Counted from the first letter of the stretch, positions 1 through 6,414 are shown. The stretch is 6,769 nucleotides of DNA from an uncultured Clostridia bacterium (GCA_904420265.1 CAJFUU010000355.1:1-6769), one strand, 5' to 3'. Made by a program: numbers and translations. The notes: generated by a model not told the origin, from the letters alone.

Positions 1-445
1 CATACATCCGCGCCTTTGCCTCTCTCGCCCTGATATTGACAGCGCCGCCGGACGACGGCGCTTTTGCGTTCCGCGAAAACGTGTCGCTTGGCCGGCGCTG
101 CGTTTGGGATAGCCATCATCCCCCGCCTTCCCGTTGTCGCCACGCCCTGCCGCCCTTCCCCATGTGTCCGCGCCTTTGCGCCTCTCGCCCTGATATTGAC
201 AGCGCGGCCGGACGACGGCGCTTTTGCGTTCCGCGAAAACGTGTCGCTTGGCTTTGCGCCACGTTTGGGATAGCCCTTGAACATTGGCCTTCCCGTTGTC
301 GCCGCGTCCTGCCGACTTTTCCCATACATCCACGCCTTTGCGTCTCTCGCCCTGATATTGACAGCACCGCCGGACGACAGCGCTTTTGCGTTCCGCGAAA
401 GCGCTCCGCTTGGCCTGCGCTGCGTTTGGGATAGCCCTTGAACAC
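1..445. repeat. R1 tandem repeat, about 160 bp x 2.8 copies
   Basis: Three head-to-tail copies begin at 1, 161 and 323, each opening with CAT(A/G)(C/T)(A/G)TCC(G/A)CGCCTTTG. The block CTCTCGCCCTGATATTGACA is exact at 22-41, 182-201 and 344-363, and GCTTTTGCGTTCCGCGAAA is exact at 60-78, 220-238 and 382-400. The third copy loses similarity after about 445, just past GGGATAGCCCTTGAACA. The first copy starts in phase with the unit at base 1, so the array probably continues to the left. Periods are 160 and 162, so a reading frame is not kept from copy to copy and I treat it as non-coding. Its function is unknown. Confidence 0.85.
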
Positions 446-901
446 CTTTGTTATCGCGCCACCTTGATTCGTCGGCTGCTTTCCACGCTTCTGAAGGGGA
501 AAACTTTGCCTGTATATTTCGGGGCAACCTCCCCCATCCAAAGTCTTTGGCGATTTTGCTTGGGTCATCGCCCGCGCGGCAAGTTCTTGCGACATGCGTT
601 TGAAAATCGCATGCGCCCTCTTCCAACGCAGTCCCGGCCTTCCCGCGCCCAACCGCAAACACATGGAATAAAAAGCCTGGCTTTGTCCTTGCCTTTGTAG
701 TTTTCCTCCCCGGCGGGCTTGGTTTTCCTCTTTTCATAACATAGTCCGCCGTCCGCGCCCTATTTCGCGCTCTTGCAATGCATTGCACGCCCTGGAACGG
801 AACTCCCGCCTGCTTTGGCTCGCCGTCGATCGCGTATCTTTTGTGAAAGCGCCGTTCAAATCCATTCAAAAAAACTATGGAAAATAATAAGATATAGGTA
901 T
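446..901. other. Gene-free stretch with clustered stem-loops
   Basis: No plausible gene is seen here; open frames on both strands lack ribosome binding sites and family resemblance. Perfect inverted repeats lie close together: CCAAA/TTTGG (538-542 with 546-550), GGCGAT/ATCGCC (549-554 with 567-572, 12-nt loop), GCAAG/CTTGC (579-583 with 586-590) and CATGCG/CGCATG (593-598 with 608-613, 9-nt loop). This could be a structured RNA or chance pairing in GC-rich DNA. From about 860 the sequence becomes A/T-rich, leading into the cupin promoter. Confidence 0.3.
774..787. other. 14-bp perfect palindrome
   Basis: TGCAATGCATTGCA reads the same on both strands. It lies about 115 bp upstream of the cupin -35 box, which is far for a classical operator. 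A palindrome of this length is not very unlikely by chance in a window of this size, so a regulatory role is only a possibility. Confidence 0.2.
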
Positions 902-930
902 TCGACATTGCCACAGAATCGGGCTATAAT
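902..930 (+). promoter_or_regulatory. Sigma-A-type promoter for the cupin gene
   Basis: A TCGACA box at 902-907 (five of six matches to TTGACA) and a consensus TATAAT at 925-930 are separated by 17 bp. An A/T-rich tract at about 866-900 just upstream could act as an UP element. Transcription would begin near 937, giving a leader of about 147 nt before the cupin start at 1084. The leader contains small inverted repeats: GGATG/CATCC (939-943 with 950-954) and GCGGA/TCCGC (1002-1006 with 1015-1019). I do not recognise a known riboswitch in it. Confidence 0.65.
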
Positions 931-1083
931 ATATAGTTGGATGGGAAGACATCCTCTTTCCGAAAACTCAGCGCGCCTTTACGGCGGCCGCGCAAGCGCC
1001 TGCGGAATGTTCCATCCGCCGTGGCGTATGTGCGCTCCGTTCAGGCATCGCGCGCCAATCCATAACAGAAAGGGTGCTTTGCA

Positions 1084-1521
1084 ATGCGAATCAGCAACAA
1101 AGAGGAATTTGACCGGCAAAATGCGTTTGGAATCGGGCAGGCAAACAGCGCCTTCGCGCAGTATTTCATCGGAAACTCCTACTTGAACCCCCTGACCGTG
1201 CCGGGAGCATGCGCCGTATTCCTGGCCAACGTCACCTTCGAACCCGGTTGCCGCAACAACTGGCACATTCATCACGCCAAGAGCGGCGGCGGCCAGCTGC
1301 TCATCTGCACTGCCGGCGAAGGCTGGTATCAGGAAGAGGGCAAGGAAGCCGTCAGCCTGGAGCCGGGCATGGTCATCACCATTCCCGCGGAGGTCAAGCA
1401 CTGGCACGGCGCCAAGAAGGATAGCTGGTTTGCCCACATTGCGGTAGAAGTGCCTGGCGAAGAGACGGCAAACGAATGGTTGGAGGCTGTTGACGACGAC
1501 GCCTACGGCGCTTTGGAATGA
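1084..1521 (+). CDS. Cupin domain-containing protein
   Basis: A 145-residue, single-domain cupin, a small cytosolic beta-barrel protein with no signal peptide or membrane segment. Cupin motif 1 runs from G55 through H61-x-H63 to Q71 and G78. Motif 2 runs from G95 through P101 to H106. The likely metal ligands are therefore H61, H63, Q71 and H106, with Gln in the place where many cupins have Glu. The stretch around residues 60-118 (WHIHH, GGGQ, GEGWYQ, KHWHG, SWFAH) is typical of a conserved bacterial group often encoded beside CMD-family proteins, as here, although 758 bp separate the two. Its substrate cannot be read from sequence; cupins of this HxH...Q type include manganese hydroxynitrile lyase-like enzymes and many of unknown role. 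The chosen ATG follows a modest AAAGGG site at 1069-1074. A sigma-A promoter lies at 902-930 and a strong hairpin follows the stop. Confidence 0.88.
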   Translation: MRISNKEEFDRQNAFGIGQANSAFAQYFIGNSYLNPLTVPGACAVFLANVTFEPGCRNNWHIHHAKSGGGQLLICTAGEGWYQEEGKEAVSLEPGMVITIPAEVKHWHGAKKDSWFAHIAVEVPGEETANEWLEAVDDDAYGALE

Positions 1522-1524
1522 CAT

Positions 1525-1566
1525 AACACCTTGGGGTGGGGTAAGCGCATCCCGCCCCAGGGTGTT
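1525..1566 (+). terminator. Strong stem-loop after the cupin gene, no U-tract
   Basis: AACACCTTGGGGTGGG (1525-1540) pairs over its full 16 nt with 1551-1566, counting two G-U wobbles, around a 10-nt loop. It starts 3 nt after the cupin stop codon. The bases that follow are GACAAGG rather than a run of T, so it is not a standard intrinsic terminator. It may stabilise the 3' end, act as a processed end, or terminate inefficiently. A second small hairpin, CTGCCA-GTG-TGGCAG, follows at 1582-1596. Confidence 0.5.
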
Positions 1567-2279
1567 GACAAGGCCAACAGGCTGCCAGTGTGGCAGGAAC
1601 GCCCGCAAGGCCAGAATGCGTTTGAAAATTCCTTAAAATGCAATTCTGGCGCTGCAAACTCCTCGCTGAAACAGGCGGAAAATCCCCTCATAATTACAGA
1701 TTTTCCCTTTCCAAACACACTACGGGAAACAAACTCGCAGACAAGGGGGCTTATCTGAGCGTAAGCGGCCGCAGTCCGCCGGTGCAGCCAACGAGGGAAC
1801 TTTGCCGCCTGACGAGGTTTGTCGCCTTGCGGCTACATTTGGCATTTGCGCAGGGCTTGGCAACTATATCGCAGGAACTTCGCCGCTTGGCGGAATTCAG
1901 GCGGTCAAAAAAGTGGCAAAACAGCCCTTTGGGAAAAATTAGCAGATGGAAGACGACGGTTTTTGGCGAAAGGATCTCCCTTCCGCCGTGGAAAGCGCAG
2001 CCAGCAAGCCGGGGCGACGGATCAAAAACCGCCCCGGCCAATCTCTGCGAAATGTCTTTGCGCTCGCGGCGGGTGCAGGCTAATCGCCTGGAAGGCGCGG
2101 CAACGGCGGCAAAACGCTTCCCGCCGCCGGAGGAGACAGCTGCAGCGAAAAAACCTTCTTCCCCATCACCCTGTGGGCGTCGGCGTCGCGGCGCAAAATA
2201 TCCCCTTCCGCCGCCGGGGAGGCGCACGCGCGTCCTTCGGCGACCAGTAACATCGCAAACACATAGAGGAGGCATTTGC
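1567..2279. other. Gene-free spacer between cupin and CMD genes
   Basis: About 700 bp with no supportable gene. The CMD frame stays open upstream to 1638, but that translation is low-complexity and basic, and the AGGAGG site directly before 2280 marks the real start. Inverted repeats present are CTGCCA/TGGCAG (1582-1596), GGAAAATC/GATTTTCC (1677-1684 with 1699-1706) and GCCGGGGCG/CGCCCCGGC (2008-2016 with 2030-2038). None is followed by a T-tract on either strand. A near-duplicate of about 20 bp (GGAACTTYGCCGCYTGRCG) occurs at 1796 and 1874. I could not find a convincing promoter for the CMD gene here. Confidence 0.5.
2267..2272 (+). promoter_or_regulatory. Ribosome binding site of the CMD gene
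   Basis: A consensus AGGAGG lies 7 nt before the ATG at 2280. It settles the start against the longer open frame that extends upstream to 1638. Confidence 0.85.
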
Positions 2280-2972
2280 ATGAACTATCAGGAAACAGAC
2301 CCGGAATTTGCGCAACGTTTTGAGCATTTTGCCTTTTCGGAAGTTGTAAACGAGCCGGGCCAGCAGCTTGACCCCGTCACGCGCCACATGGCCATTCTGG
2401 CGACGCTGCTGGGCTGCCAGGGACTTGAGGAATTCCGCCTGGAGTTGCCCCGCGCGCTGGACGCGGGCCTTACGCCCGTCATAGTCAAGGAAGTGGTCTA
2501 TCAGGCGGCGGATTATCTGGGCATCGGCCGCGTGCGGCCCTTCCTGGACGCAACCAACGAAATCCTCCGCGCGCGAGGCGTAAGCCTTCCCCTGGAGGGC
2601 CAGGCGACCACCACCATGGAAGACCGTCTTGAAAAGGGCGCGCAAACCCAGGTGGCCATCTTCGGCGAGGGCATGCGCGAGGCTTGGAAAAACGGCCACA
2701 TCAACCGCTGGCTGGCGGCGAACTGTTTTGGCGATTACTATACCCGTACCGGCCTGACGCTCGCCCAGCGGGAAATGATTACCTTTTGCTATCTGGCTGC
2801 GCAGGGCGGATGTGAGCCGCAACTGACCGCGCACGCCGGCGGCAATATGAATCTTGGCAACGACCGGGACTTTCTCATCCGGGTCGTCTCCCAGTGCCTG
2901 CCCTACATTGGCTACCCCCGCAGCCTGAACGCCATTGCCTGCGTCAACAAGGCGGCGGAGGCGCGGAAATAA
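2280..2972 (+). CDS. Double carboxymuconolactone decarboxylase (CMD) family protein
   Basis: A 230-residue, all-helical cytosolic protein with two CMD-like repeats, roughly residues 14-97 and 118-226. The first carries HMAILATLLGCQG-EEF and KEVVYQAADYLG; the second carries QREMITFCYLAAQGGCEPQLTAH, GGNMNLG and QCLPYIGYPRSLNAI. This is the tandem-CMD layout of proteins annotated as gamma-carboxymuconolactone decarboxylase or alkylhydroperoxidase-like. The second repeat has C178-x2-Q181 where AhpD peroxidases have CxxC, so a thiol peroxidase mechanism of the AhpD kind is unlikely, although other cysteines (C149, C170, C206) are present. Fusions or neighbours with cupins are common in this family, and a cupin gene lies upstream. 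The true substrate is unknown and the decarboxylase name is only a family label. An AGGAGG site supports this start, and an intrinsic terminator follows the stop by about 20 bp. Confidence 0.88.
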   Translation: MNYQETDPEFAQRFEHFAFSEVVNEPGQQLDPVTRHMAILATLLGCQGLEEFRLELPRALDAGLTPVIVKEVVYQAADYLGIGRVRPFLDATNEILRARGVSLPLEGQATTTMEDRLEKGAQTQVAIFGEGMREAWKNGHINRWLAANCFGDYYTRTGLTLAQREMITFCYLAAQGGCEPQLTAHAGGNMNLGNDRDFLIRVVSQCLPYIGYPRSLNAIACVNKAAEARK

Positions 2973-2992
2973 CGCTCTGTCCAGCCCCAACA

Positions 2993-3031
2993 AGCGGCGC
3001 GCATTTCATTGGAAAACGCGCCGCTGTTTTT
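2993..3031 (+). terminator. Intrinsic terminator after the CMD gene
   Basis: AGCGGCGCG (2993-3001) pairs perfectly with CGCGCCGCT (3017-3025) around a 15-nt loop. The stem can be lengthened by AAC/GTT past one bulged A. It is followed by G and five T (3027-3031). The right arm resembles the GCGCGCCGCTGTTTATTGG stretch of the R2 repeat unit, so terminator and array boundary overlap. Confidence 0.85.
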
Positions 3032-3867
3032 CTCCGCGGCGCATAAACCTCAGCGCATAAACCTTTGGCAGCCCCTGCCGATTCGGGATGTTTGCTTCCG
3101 CCTCGCGCGCCGCTGTTTATTGGAAACGCAAAAGGTGCGCTATATTGCATCCACAAGGGTTGGCCGCAGTTTCGTTTTGCGGCGCATAGGCCTTTGGCAT
3201 CCCCTGCCGATTCGGGATGTTTATTTCCGCCTCACGCGCCATTGTTTTTTGGGGGCGCGAAAAATGCTCAATATCACTATTTATATCTTATATCCAGCAT
3301 TTTTCGCATCTGCAAGGGTTGACCACGGTTCCGTTTTGCGGCGCATAGGCCTTTGGCGCTCCTTGCCGATTCGGGTTGTTTGCTTCTGCCTCGCGCGTGC
3401 CATTGTTTATTGGGGCGCGAAAGGTGTGCCATATCCCTCTTTGTATACCGGCATTTTTTGCATCCGCAAGGGTTGACCGCGGTTCCGTTTTGCATCTCAT
3501 GAAATTTTAGAGTCCCCTACTGATTCGGGATGTTTACTTCCGCCTCGCGTGCCGTTGTTTATTGGAAACGCAAAAGGTGCGCTATATTTCTGTTTGTATC
3601 CCGGCATTTTTTGCATCCACAAGGGTTGGCCGCAGTTTCGTTTTGCGGCGTATAGGCCTTTGGCATTCCCTGCCGATTCGGGTTGTTTGCTTCCTCCTCG
3701 CATGCCATTGTCTCTTGAGCGCGTGAAATGCGCGTCATTATCCCCGTTTACGTCTTGCAGCTTCGCATTTGCATGGAACAACCGCCATTTCGTTCTGTCG
3801 TTCTGCGGCGCGCAGGCGCTTGGGTGGAATCTACAGTCGACTTTAGAGGATTGTTCTTTACTTCATA
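3032..3867. repeat. R2 tandem repeat array, about 150-bp degenerate units
   Basis: Five clear units can be anchored on (GCCG)ATTCGGG, whose ATTCGGG starts at 3081, 3210, 3369, 3523 and 3676, giving periods of 129, 159, 154 and 153. Each unit then runs through TTCCGCCTCGCG, TGTTTATTGG, a TATATT/TTTGTATCC stretch, GCATTTTTTGCATCC, CAAGGGTTG, GTTYCGTTTTGCGGCG and TAGGCCTTTGG. A badly degraded unit follows to about 3867. The short first period reflects a 24-bp deletion in the first unit (after 3146). A 12-bp direct repeat GCGCATAAACCT lies at 3039 and 3053. Some units carry a GCCGCA/TGCGGC inverted repeat (3163-3183 and 3629-3649), but others do not. Periods not divisible by three and broken frames argue against coding. 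No function recognised. Confidence 0.85.
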
Positions 3868-4310
3868 CGCTGTTCCTTTGAAGGCCCCGTCGTTTTTGTC
3901 TATATCGAAAAATACCTGCGAGTGACCCTTTCGGTGTATAGACATTTCGGTGTTCCTCTGCCGGTTTCGACGCATTCTTTCCGTCTCCCATGGTGCCACT
4001 TTTTTGAAGGGTGCGCCGCTGTTCCTGTTTATATCCCGCCGTTTTTCGCGCTATAAAAGGACGGTCGCTGTTCCGTTCTGGTTGTGTGGTGCACAGAATT
4101 TTGGAATCCCCGCCGGTTTTGACAGATTCTTTCCGTTTCCCACAATGCCACTTTTTGAAGGGCGCGCCACTGTTCCTGTTTATGTCCCGCCGTTTTTCGC
4201 GCTGCAAAATGACGGCCATTGTTCCATTCTGGTTGTGTGGTGCACAGAATTTTGGCGTTCCTCTGCCGGTTTTGGCGGATTCTTTCCATTTTCCGCTGCG
4301 TCTCTTTGAG
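3868..4310. repeat. R3 tandem repeat array, about 150-bp units related to R2
   Basis: Three units follow R2 directly. GCCGGTTT occurs at 3960, 4112 and 4265 (periods 152 and 153), TGTGGTGCACAGAATTTTGG is exact at 4085-4104 and 4236-4255, and CGCTGTTCC occurs at 3868 and 4017. The order of landmarks (TTTATATCCCGCCGTTTTTCGC, then AAGG, GTTCCGTTCTGG, TTTTGG, CCCCGCCGGTTTT, TTTCCG) matches the order in R2 (TTTGTATCCCGGCATTTTTTGC, AAGG, GTTTCGTTTTGC, TTTGG, CCCTGCCGATTCGGG, CTTCCG). R2 and R3 therefore look like diverged parts of one array of about nine units. No coding or structural role is apparent. Confidence 0.8.
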
Positions 4311-4449
4311 GGCTGCGTTCGGCCAGAGCGCATGCCCTTGAGCGGCCGCGCCATCCTTCGGCGCTTTCGCCCTCTCCCGTTTTCTTGCGTTGCGTTTGAT
4401 TCTTGATTTCCCGCCAGAATTGAAACCGCTCCCCGCAATTCCGTCCCGC

Positions 4450-4493
4450 TTGCCCGGCGAACTGTTTTTGCTGCGGCGCGGGCAAAATTTTTT
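4450..4493 (+). terminator. Intrinsic terminator-like hairpin before the PLC-like operon
   Basis: TTGCCCG (4450-4456) pairs with CGGGCAA (4479-4485) around a 22-nt loop and is followed by AA and six T (4488-4493). The long loop makes it weaker than the 2993-3031 terminator. No gene ends just upstream, so it would end read-through or a transcript starting within the repeat region, insulating the promoter that begins at 4500. Confidence 0.55.
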
Positions 4494-4499
4494 CTCCCC

Positions 4500-4529
4500 T
4501 TGTATCGTCGCGTGCGGGTGTGTTATAAT
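4500..4529 (+). promoter_or_regulatory. Extended -10 promoter of the three-gene operon
   Basis: A consensus TATAAT at 4524-4529 is preceded by TG at 4521-4522, forming an extended -10 element. The -35 region is poor: TTGTAT at 4500-4505 with an 18-bp spacer. Transcription would start near 4536, leaving a short leader of about 20 nt with the ribosome binding site at 4546-4550. Confidence 0.6.
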
Positions 4530-4556
4530 GAGGCTGGAAAGAAATGGAGGACGCAC

Positions 4557-5171
4557 ATGGCGCTTTCAATGGTTCATCTGCTGCTGGCGCGCGGCTGGGC
4601 GCGGGGGCATGCGGAATATCTGGAATGCCCGGAATTCTACCTGGGCGCAATTTCCCCGGACGCGATGCACATTCGCTTTCACGACGACAAATCCCAAAAG
4701 GATGCGTTTCACCTGGGCAACTGGGGCAGCGTGCATGAAGAGCAGGTGCACGCCTATTGGCATGAGCATTTCTCGCCCTTTGACGTGGGCTATGGCGTCC
4801 ACGCCCTCACAGACGGCTACTGGGTGCCCTCTGTCAAGCGCGATTTTCCCGACATGGTGGATCCCGAGCGCGACGCGCTCATTCCCGCCCTGTATTACAA
4901 CGACGTTTCCCAGACGGACTTCCGCCTCTACGCCGAGGCCCCGGAGCGCCCGCATATATTTGCGCTGCTTCGGGCCGCCGTGCCGCCGGAGGATCACTCC
5001 ATGCTCACCGCCGGCGAACTCGCCCAGTGGCGCGACGAGCAATTCTCCTTCTATGAAGGCCCCTGCCCACACAACGCGCCGGTAAAGCATGTGGACGTAA
5101 AGTATGTAAAAGCGTTTATCGACCGCCTGGTTCCCAGGCTTGACGAGATAATGAGGAGGTATTTCCAATGA
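4557..5171 (+). CDS. Zinc-dependent phospholipase C-like protein
   Basis: A 204-residue protein resembling the short bacterial members of the zinc-dependent phospholipase C family (the family of clostridial alpha-toxin-type enzymes). The visible pattern is MVHLLLARG at residues 5-13, YLGAISPDAMHIR at 28-40, H52, H60, H65, H69/H71 and GYGVHALTDGYW at 78-89. This gives conserved His and Asp candidates for metal binding (H7, D35, H38, H82, D86). Unlike secreted phospholipases it has no cleavable signal peptide, so it is probably cytosolic and may act on a different phosphoester or have no known substrate. The C-terminal half is ordinary and unassigned. The start is set by GGAGG at 4546-4550, 6 nt before the ATG; the frame is open upstream to 4500 but that part overlaps the promoter. 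The stop overlaps the next start (ATGA at 5168-5171). Family placement is from pattern memory and is moderately sure. Confidence 0.7.
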   Translation: MALSMVHLLLARGWARGHAEYLECPEFYLGAISPDAMHIRFHDDKSQKDAFHLGNWGSVHEEQVHAYWHEHFSPFDVGYGVHALTDGYWVPSVKRDFPDMVDPERDALIPALYYNDVSQTDFRLYAEAPERPHIFALLRAAVPPEDHSMLTAGELAQWRDEQFSFYEGPCPHNAPVKHVDVKYVKAFIDRLVPRLDEIMRRYFQ

Positions 5172-5701
5172 CGAACGCCGTGCTTCAGGCCATTGCCGAC
5201 CGCCGCAGCAACCGCGGCTATGCCCCCAGGCAACTCACTGAAGAAGAGTTGGACGCCATCATGCTTGCCGCCGTACAGGCCCCCAGCGCCCGCAACACCC
5301 AGCCCTGGCACTTTTCCATTGTGCAGGACGCGGCGCTTTTGAAGGCCTTTTCCGACGACTACAACCGCCTGCAAAGTTCCGATCCCGGCCGGGATATACT
5401 CTTCTTCGGCGCGCCCACGGTGGTGTTTATCACCACGCCCGTTGAGGCGCCGACGAAGTTTTCCCAGGTGGATTGCGGCATCGCCGTACAGAACATGGCC
5501 CTGGCGGCGCAGTCCATCGGCCTGGGCAGCGTCATTCTCGGCCGTCCCCGGGAAGTGCTGGTATCGGAAAAGGGCGCGCACTACGCCGCCGCTTTCGGCT
5601 TTCCGGAGGGCTATACGTTCGCCATCGCCATCGCTCTGGGCGAACCGACCGTCACCAAAGCGGCGCATGTCGTGCGCGAGGGCATGATTACGCGCGTGTG
5701 A
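5168..5701 (+). CDS. Nitroreductase family protein (FMN-dependent)
   Basis: A 177-residue FMN-dependent oxidoreductase of the nitroreductase superfamily, expected to work as a cytosolic homodimer reducing nitro compounds, quinones or similar electrophiles with NAD(P)H. Family signatures are RRSNRGY at residues 12-18 (FMN phosphate contact), APSARNTQPWHF at 38-49, DCGIAVQNMALAAQSIGLGS at 102-121 and the C-terminal ALGEP at 156-160. The length is typical for the compact Clostridia-type members. The ATG shares four bases with the stop of the upstream gene and has its own AGGAGG at 5154-5159 with 8-nt spacing, so it is well translated and also coupled. Its own stop overlaps the next gene's GTG (GTGA at 5698-5701). 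The physiological substrate cannot be deduced. Confidence 0.92.
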   Translation: MTNAVLQAIADRRSNRGYAPRQLTEEELDAIMLAAVQAPSARNTQPWHFSIVQDAALLKAFSDDYNRLQSSDPGRDILFFGAPTVVFITTPVEAPTKFSQVDCGIAVQNMALAAQSIGLGSVILGRPREVLVSEKGAHYAAAFGFPEGYTFAIAIALGEPTVTKAAHVVREGMITRV

Positions 5702-6414
5702 AAAGCGAAATCTGGAACCCTTGGCACGGCTGCGTGAAATACTCCGAGGGCTGTCAAAATTGCTATGTCTATCGCCGGGACGCCTCCGTGGGCCGGGACA
5801 CCTCGCAGGCGCGCCGCACGAAGGACTTCGATTTGCCCCTGCGCCGGCGGCGCGACGGCGGTTTTCGCCTGCCCTCGGGCGCGCATGTGTACGCCTGTAT
5901 GACTTCAGACTTTTTTCTGCCCGAAGCCGACGCCTGGCGCGCAGAGGCCTGGCGCTGCATACGCCTCAGGGCGGACGTATCTTTTTCCATCATCACCAAG
6001 CGCATTTTGCGCATGGCCGATTGTTTGCCGCCGGACTGGGGCGACGGCTATGAAAACGTCGAAATCGGCGTGACGTGCGAAAATCAGCGCCGTGCAAGCG
6101 AGCGCATGGAGGCGTTTTTGCGCCTGCCCATTTTGCGCCGTTTCGTCATTTGCGAACCGCTTCTGGGGCCGGTGAATCTTTCCGAGTGGCTGGATCAGCG
6201 CGTCGCCCAGGTTGTCGTGGGCGGGGAATCCGGCCCAAACGCCCGGGAACTGCGCTACGAATGGGTTCTGGATTTGCGCGAGCAGTGCCGCCGCGCCGGC
6301 GTGGGGTTCCATTTTAAGCAGACGGGCGCAAACTTTGTCAAGGACGGCCGCCGTTACCGGGTGGAACGCCGTCTGCAAACGCCACAGGCCAAAAAGGCTG
6401 GAATCGACTTGTAA
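5698..6414 (+). CDS. DUF5131 / phage Gp37-Gp68 family Cys-motif protein
   Basis: A 238-residue protein of the DUF5131 family, found in phages and bacteria and of unproven function. The N-terminus reads WNPWHGC then C19-x2-C22, giving a C12-x6-C19-x2-C22 cluster like a modified radical-SAM iron-sulfur motif. Further family landmarks are MTSDFFLPEA at 68-77, SIITKRILRM at 97-106, ENVEIGVTCEN at 119-129, FVICEPLLGPVNL at 149-161, GGESGPNARELRYEWVLDLREQC at 175-197 and GFHFKQTG at 203-210. The order matches full-length members, so it appears intact. Translation starts at GTG 5698 inside the upstream stop (GTGA). No good ribosome binding site lies at normal distance (GAGGG is about 15 nt away), so expression probably depends on coupling to the nitroreductase. 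The frame is open upstream, but that part lies over the nitroreductase gene and has no family similarity. Radical-SAM-type chemistry is inference only. Confidence 0.82.
   Translation: MKSEIWNPWHGCVKYSEGCQNCYVYRRDASVGRDTSQARRTKDFDLPLRRRRDGGFRLPSGAHVYACMTSDFFLPEADAWRAEAWRCIRLRADVSFSIITKRILRMADCLPPDWGDGYENVEIGVTCENQRRASERMEAFLRLPILRRFVICEPLLGPVNLSEWLDQRVAQVVVGGESGPNARELRYEWVLDLREQCRRAGVGFHFKQTGANFVKDGRRYRVERRLQTPQAKKAGIDL

Noticed and set aside
41..64. Hairpin plus TTTT in the first R1 unit (AGCGCCG/CGGCGCT) as a repeated terminator
   Set aside because: The second and third units have unpaired changes in the stem (one and two mismatches) with no compensation, so the structure is not maintained.
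116..664. Minus-strand open frame of 182 codons across the R1 array
   Set aside because: It reads through repeat units whose period is not a multiple of three, has no ribosome binding site before its ATG, and its basic, low-complexity translation resembles no family I know.
668..684. Small minus-strand terminator (AAAGC-CAG-GCTTT then TTTAT)
   Set aside because: The stem is only 5 bp and there is no minus-strand gene for it to end.
594..1629. Shared 14-mer ATGCGTTTGAAAAT at 594-607 and 1616-1629
   Set aside because: The flanks do not match, so it is probably chance or a trivial remnant.
1638..2279. Upstream extension of the CMD open frame (214 extra residues)
   Set aside because: The translation is Arg/Pro/Ser-rich without family features, and a consensus AGGAGG marks the start at 2280.
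3288..3781. Minus-strand open frames within R2 with recurring peptide words
   Set aside because: The recurring words come from the DNA repeats and appear in different frames in different units; no start signals were seen.
3032..4310. CRISPR array
   Set aside because: Units are about 150 bp and similar along their whole length; there are no short identical repeats separated by unique spacers and no cas genes.
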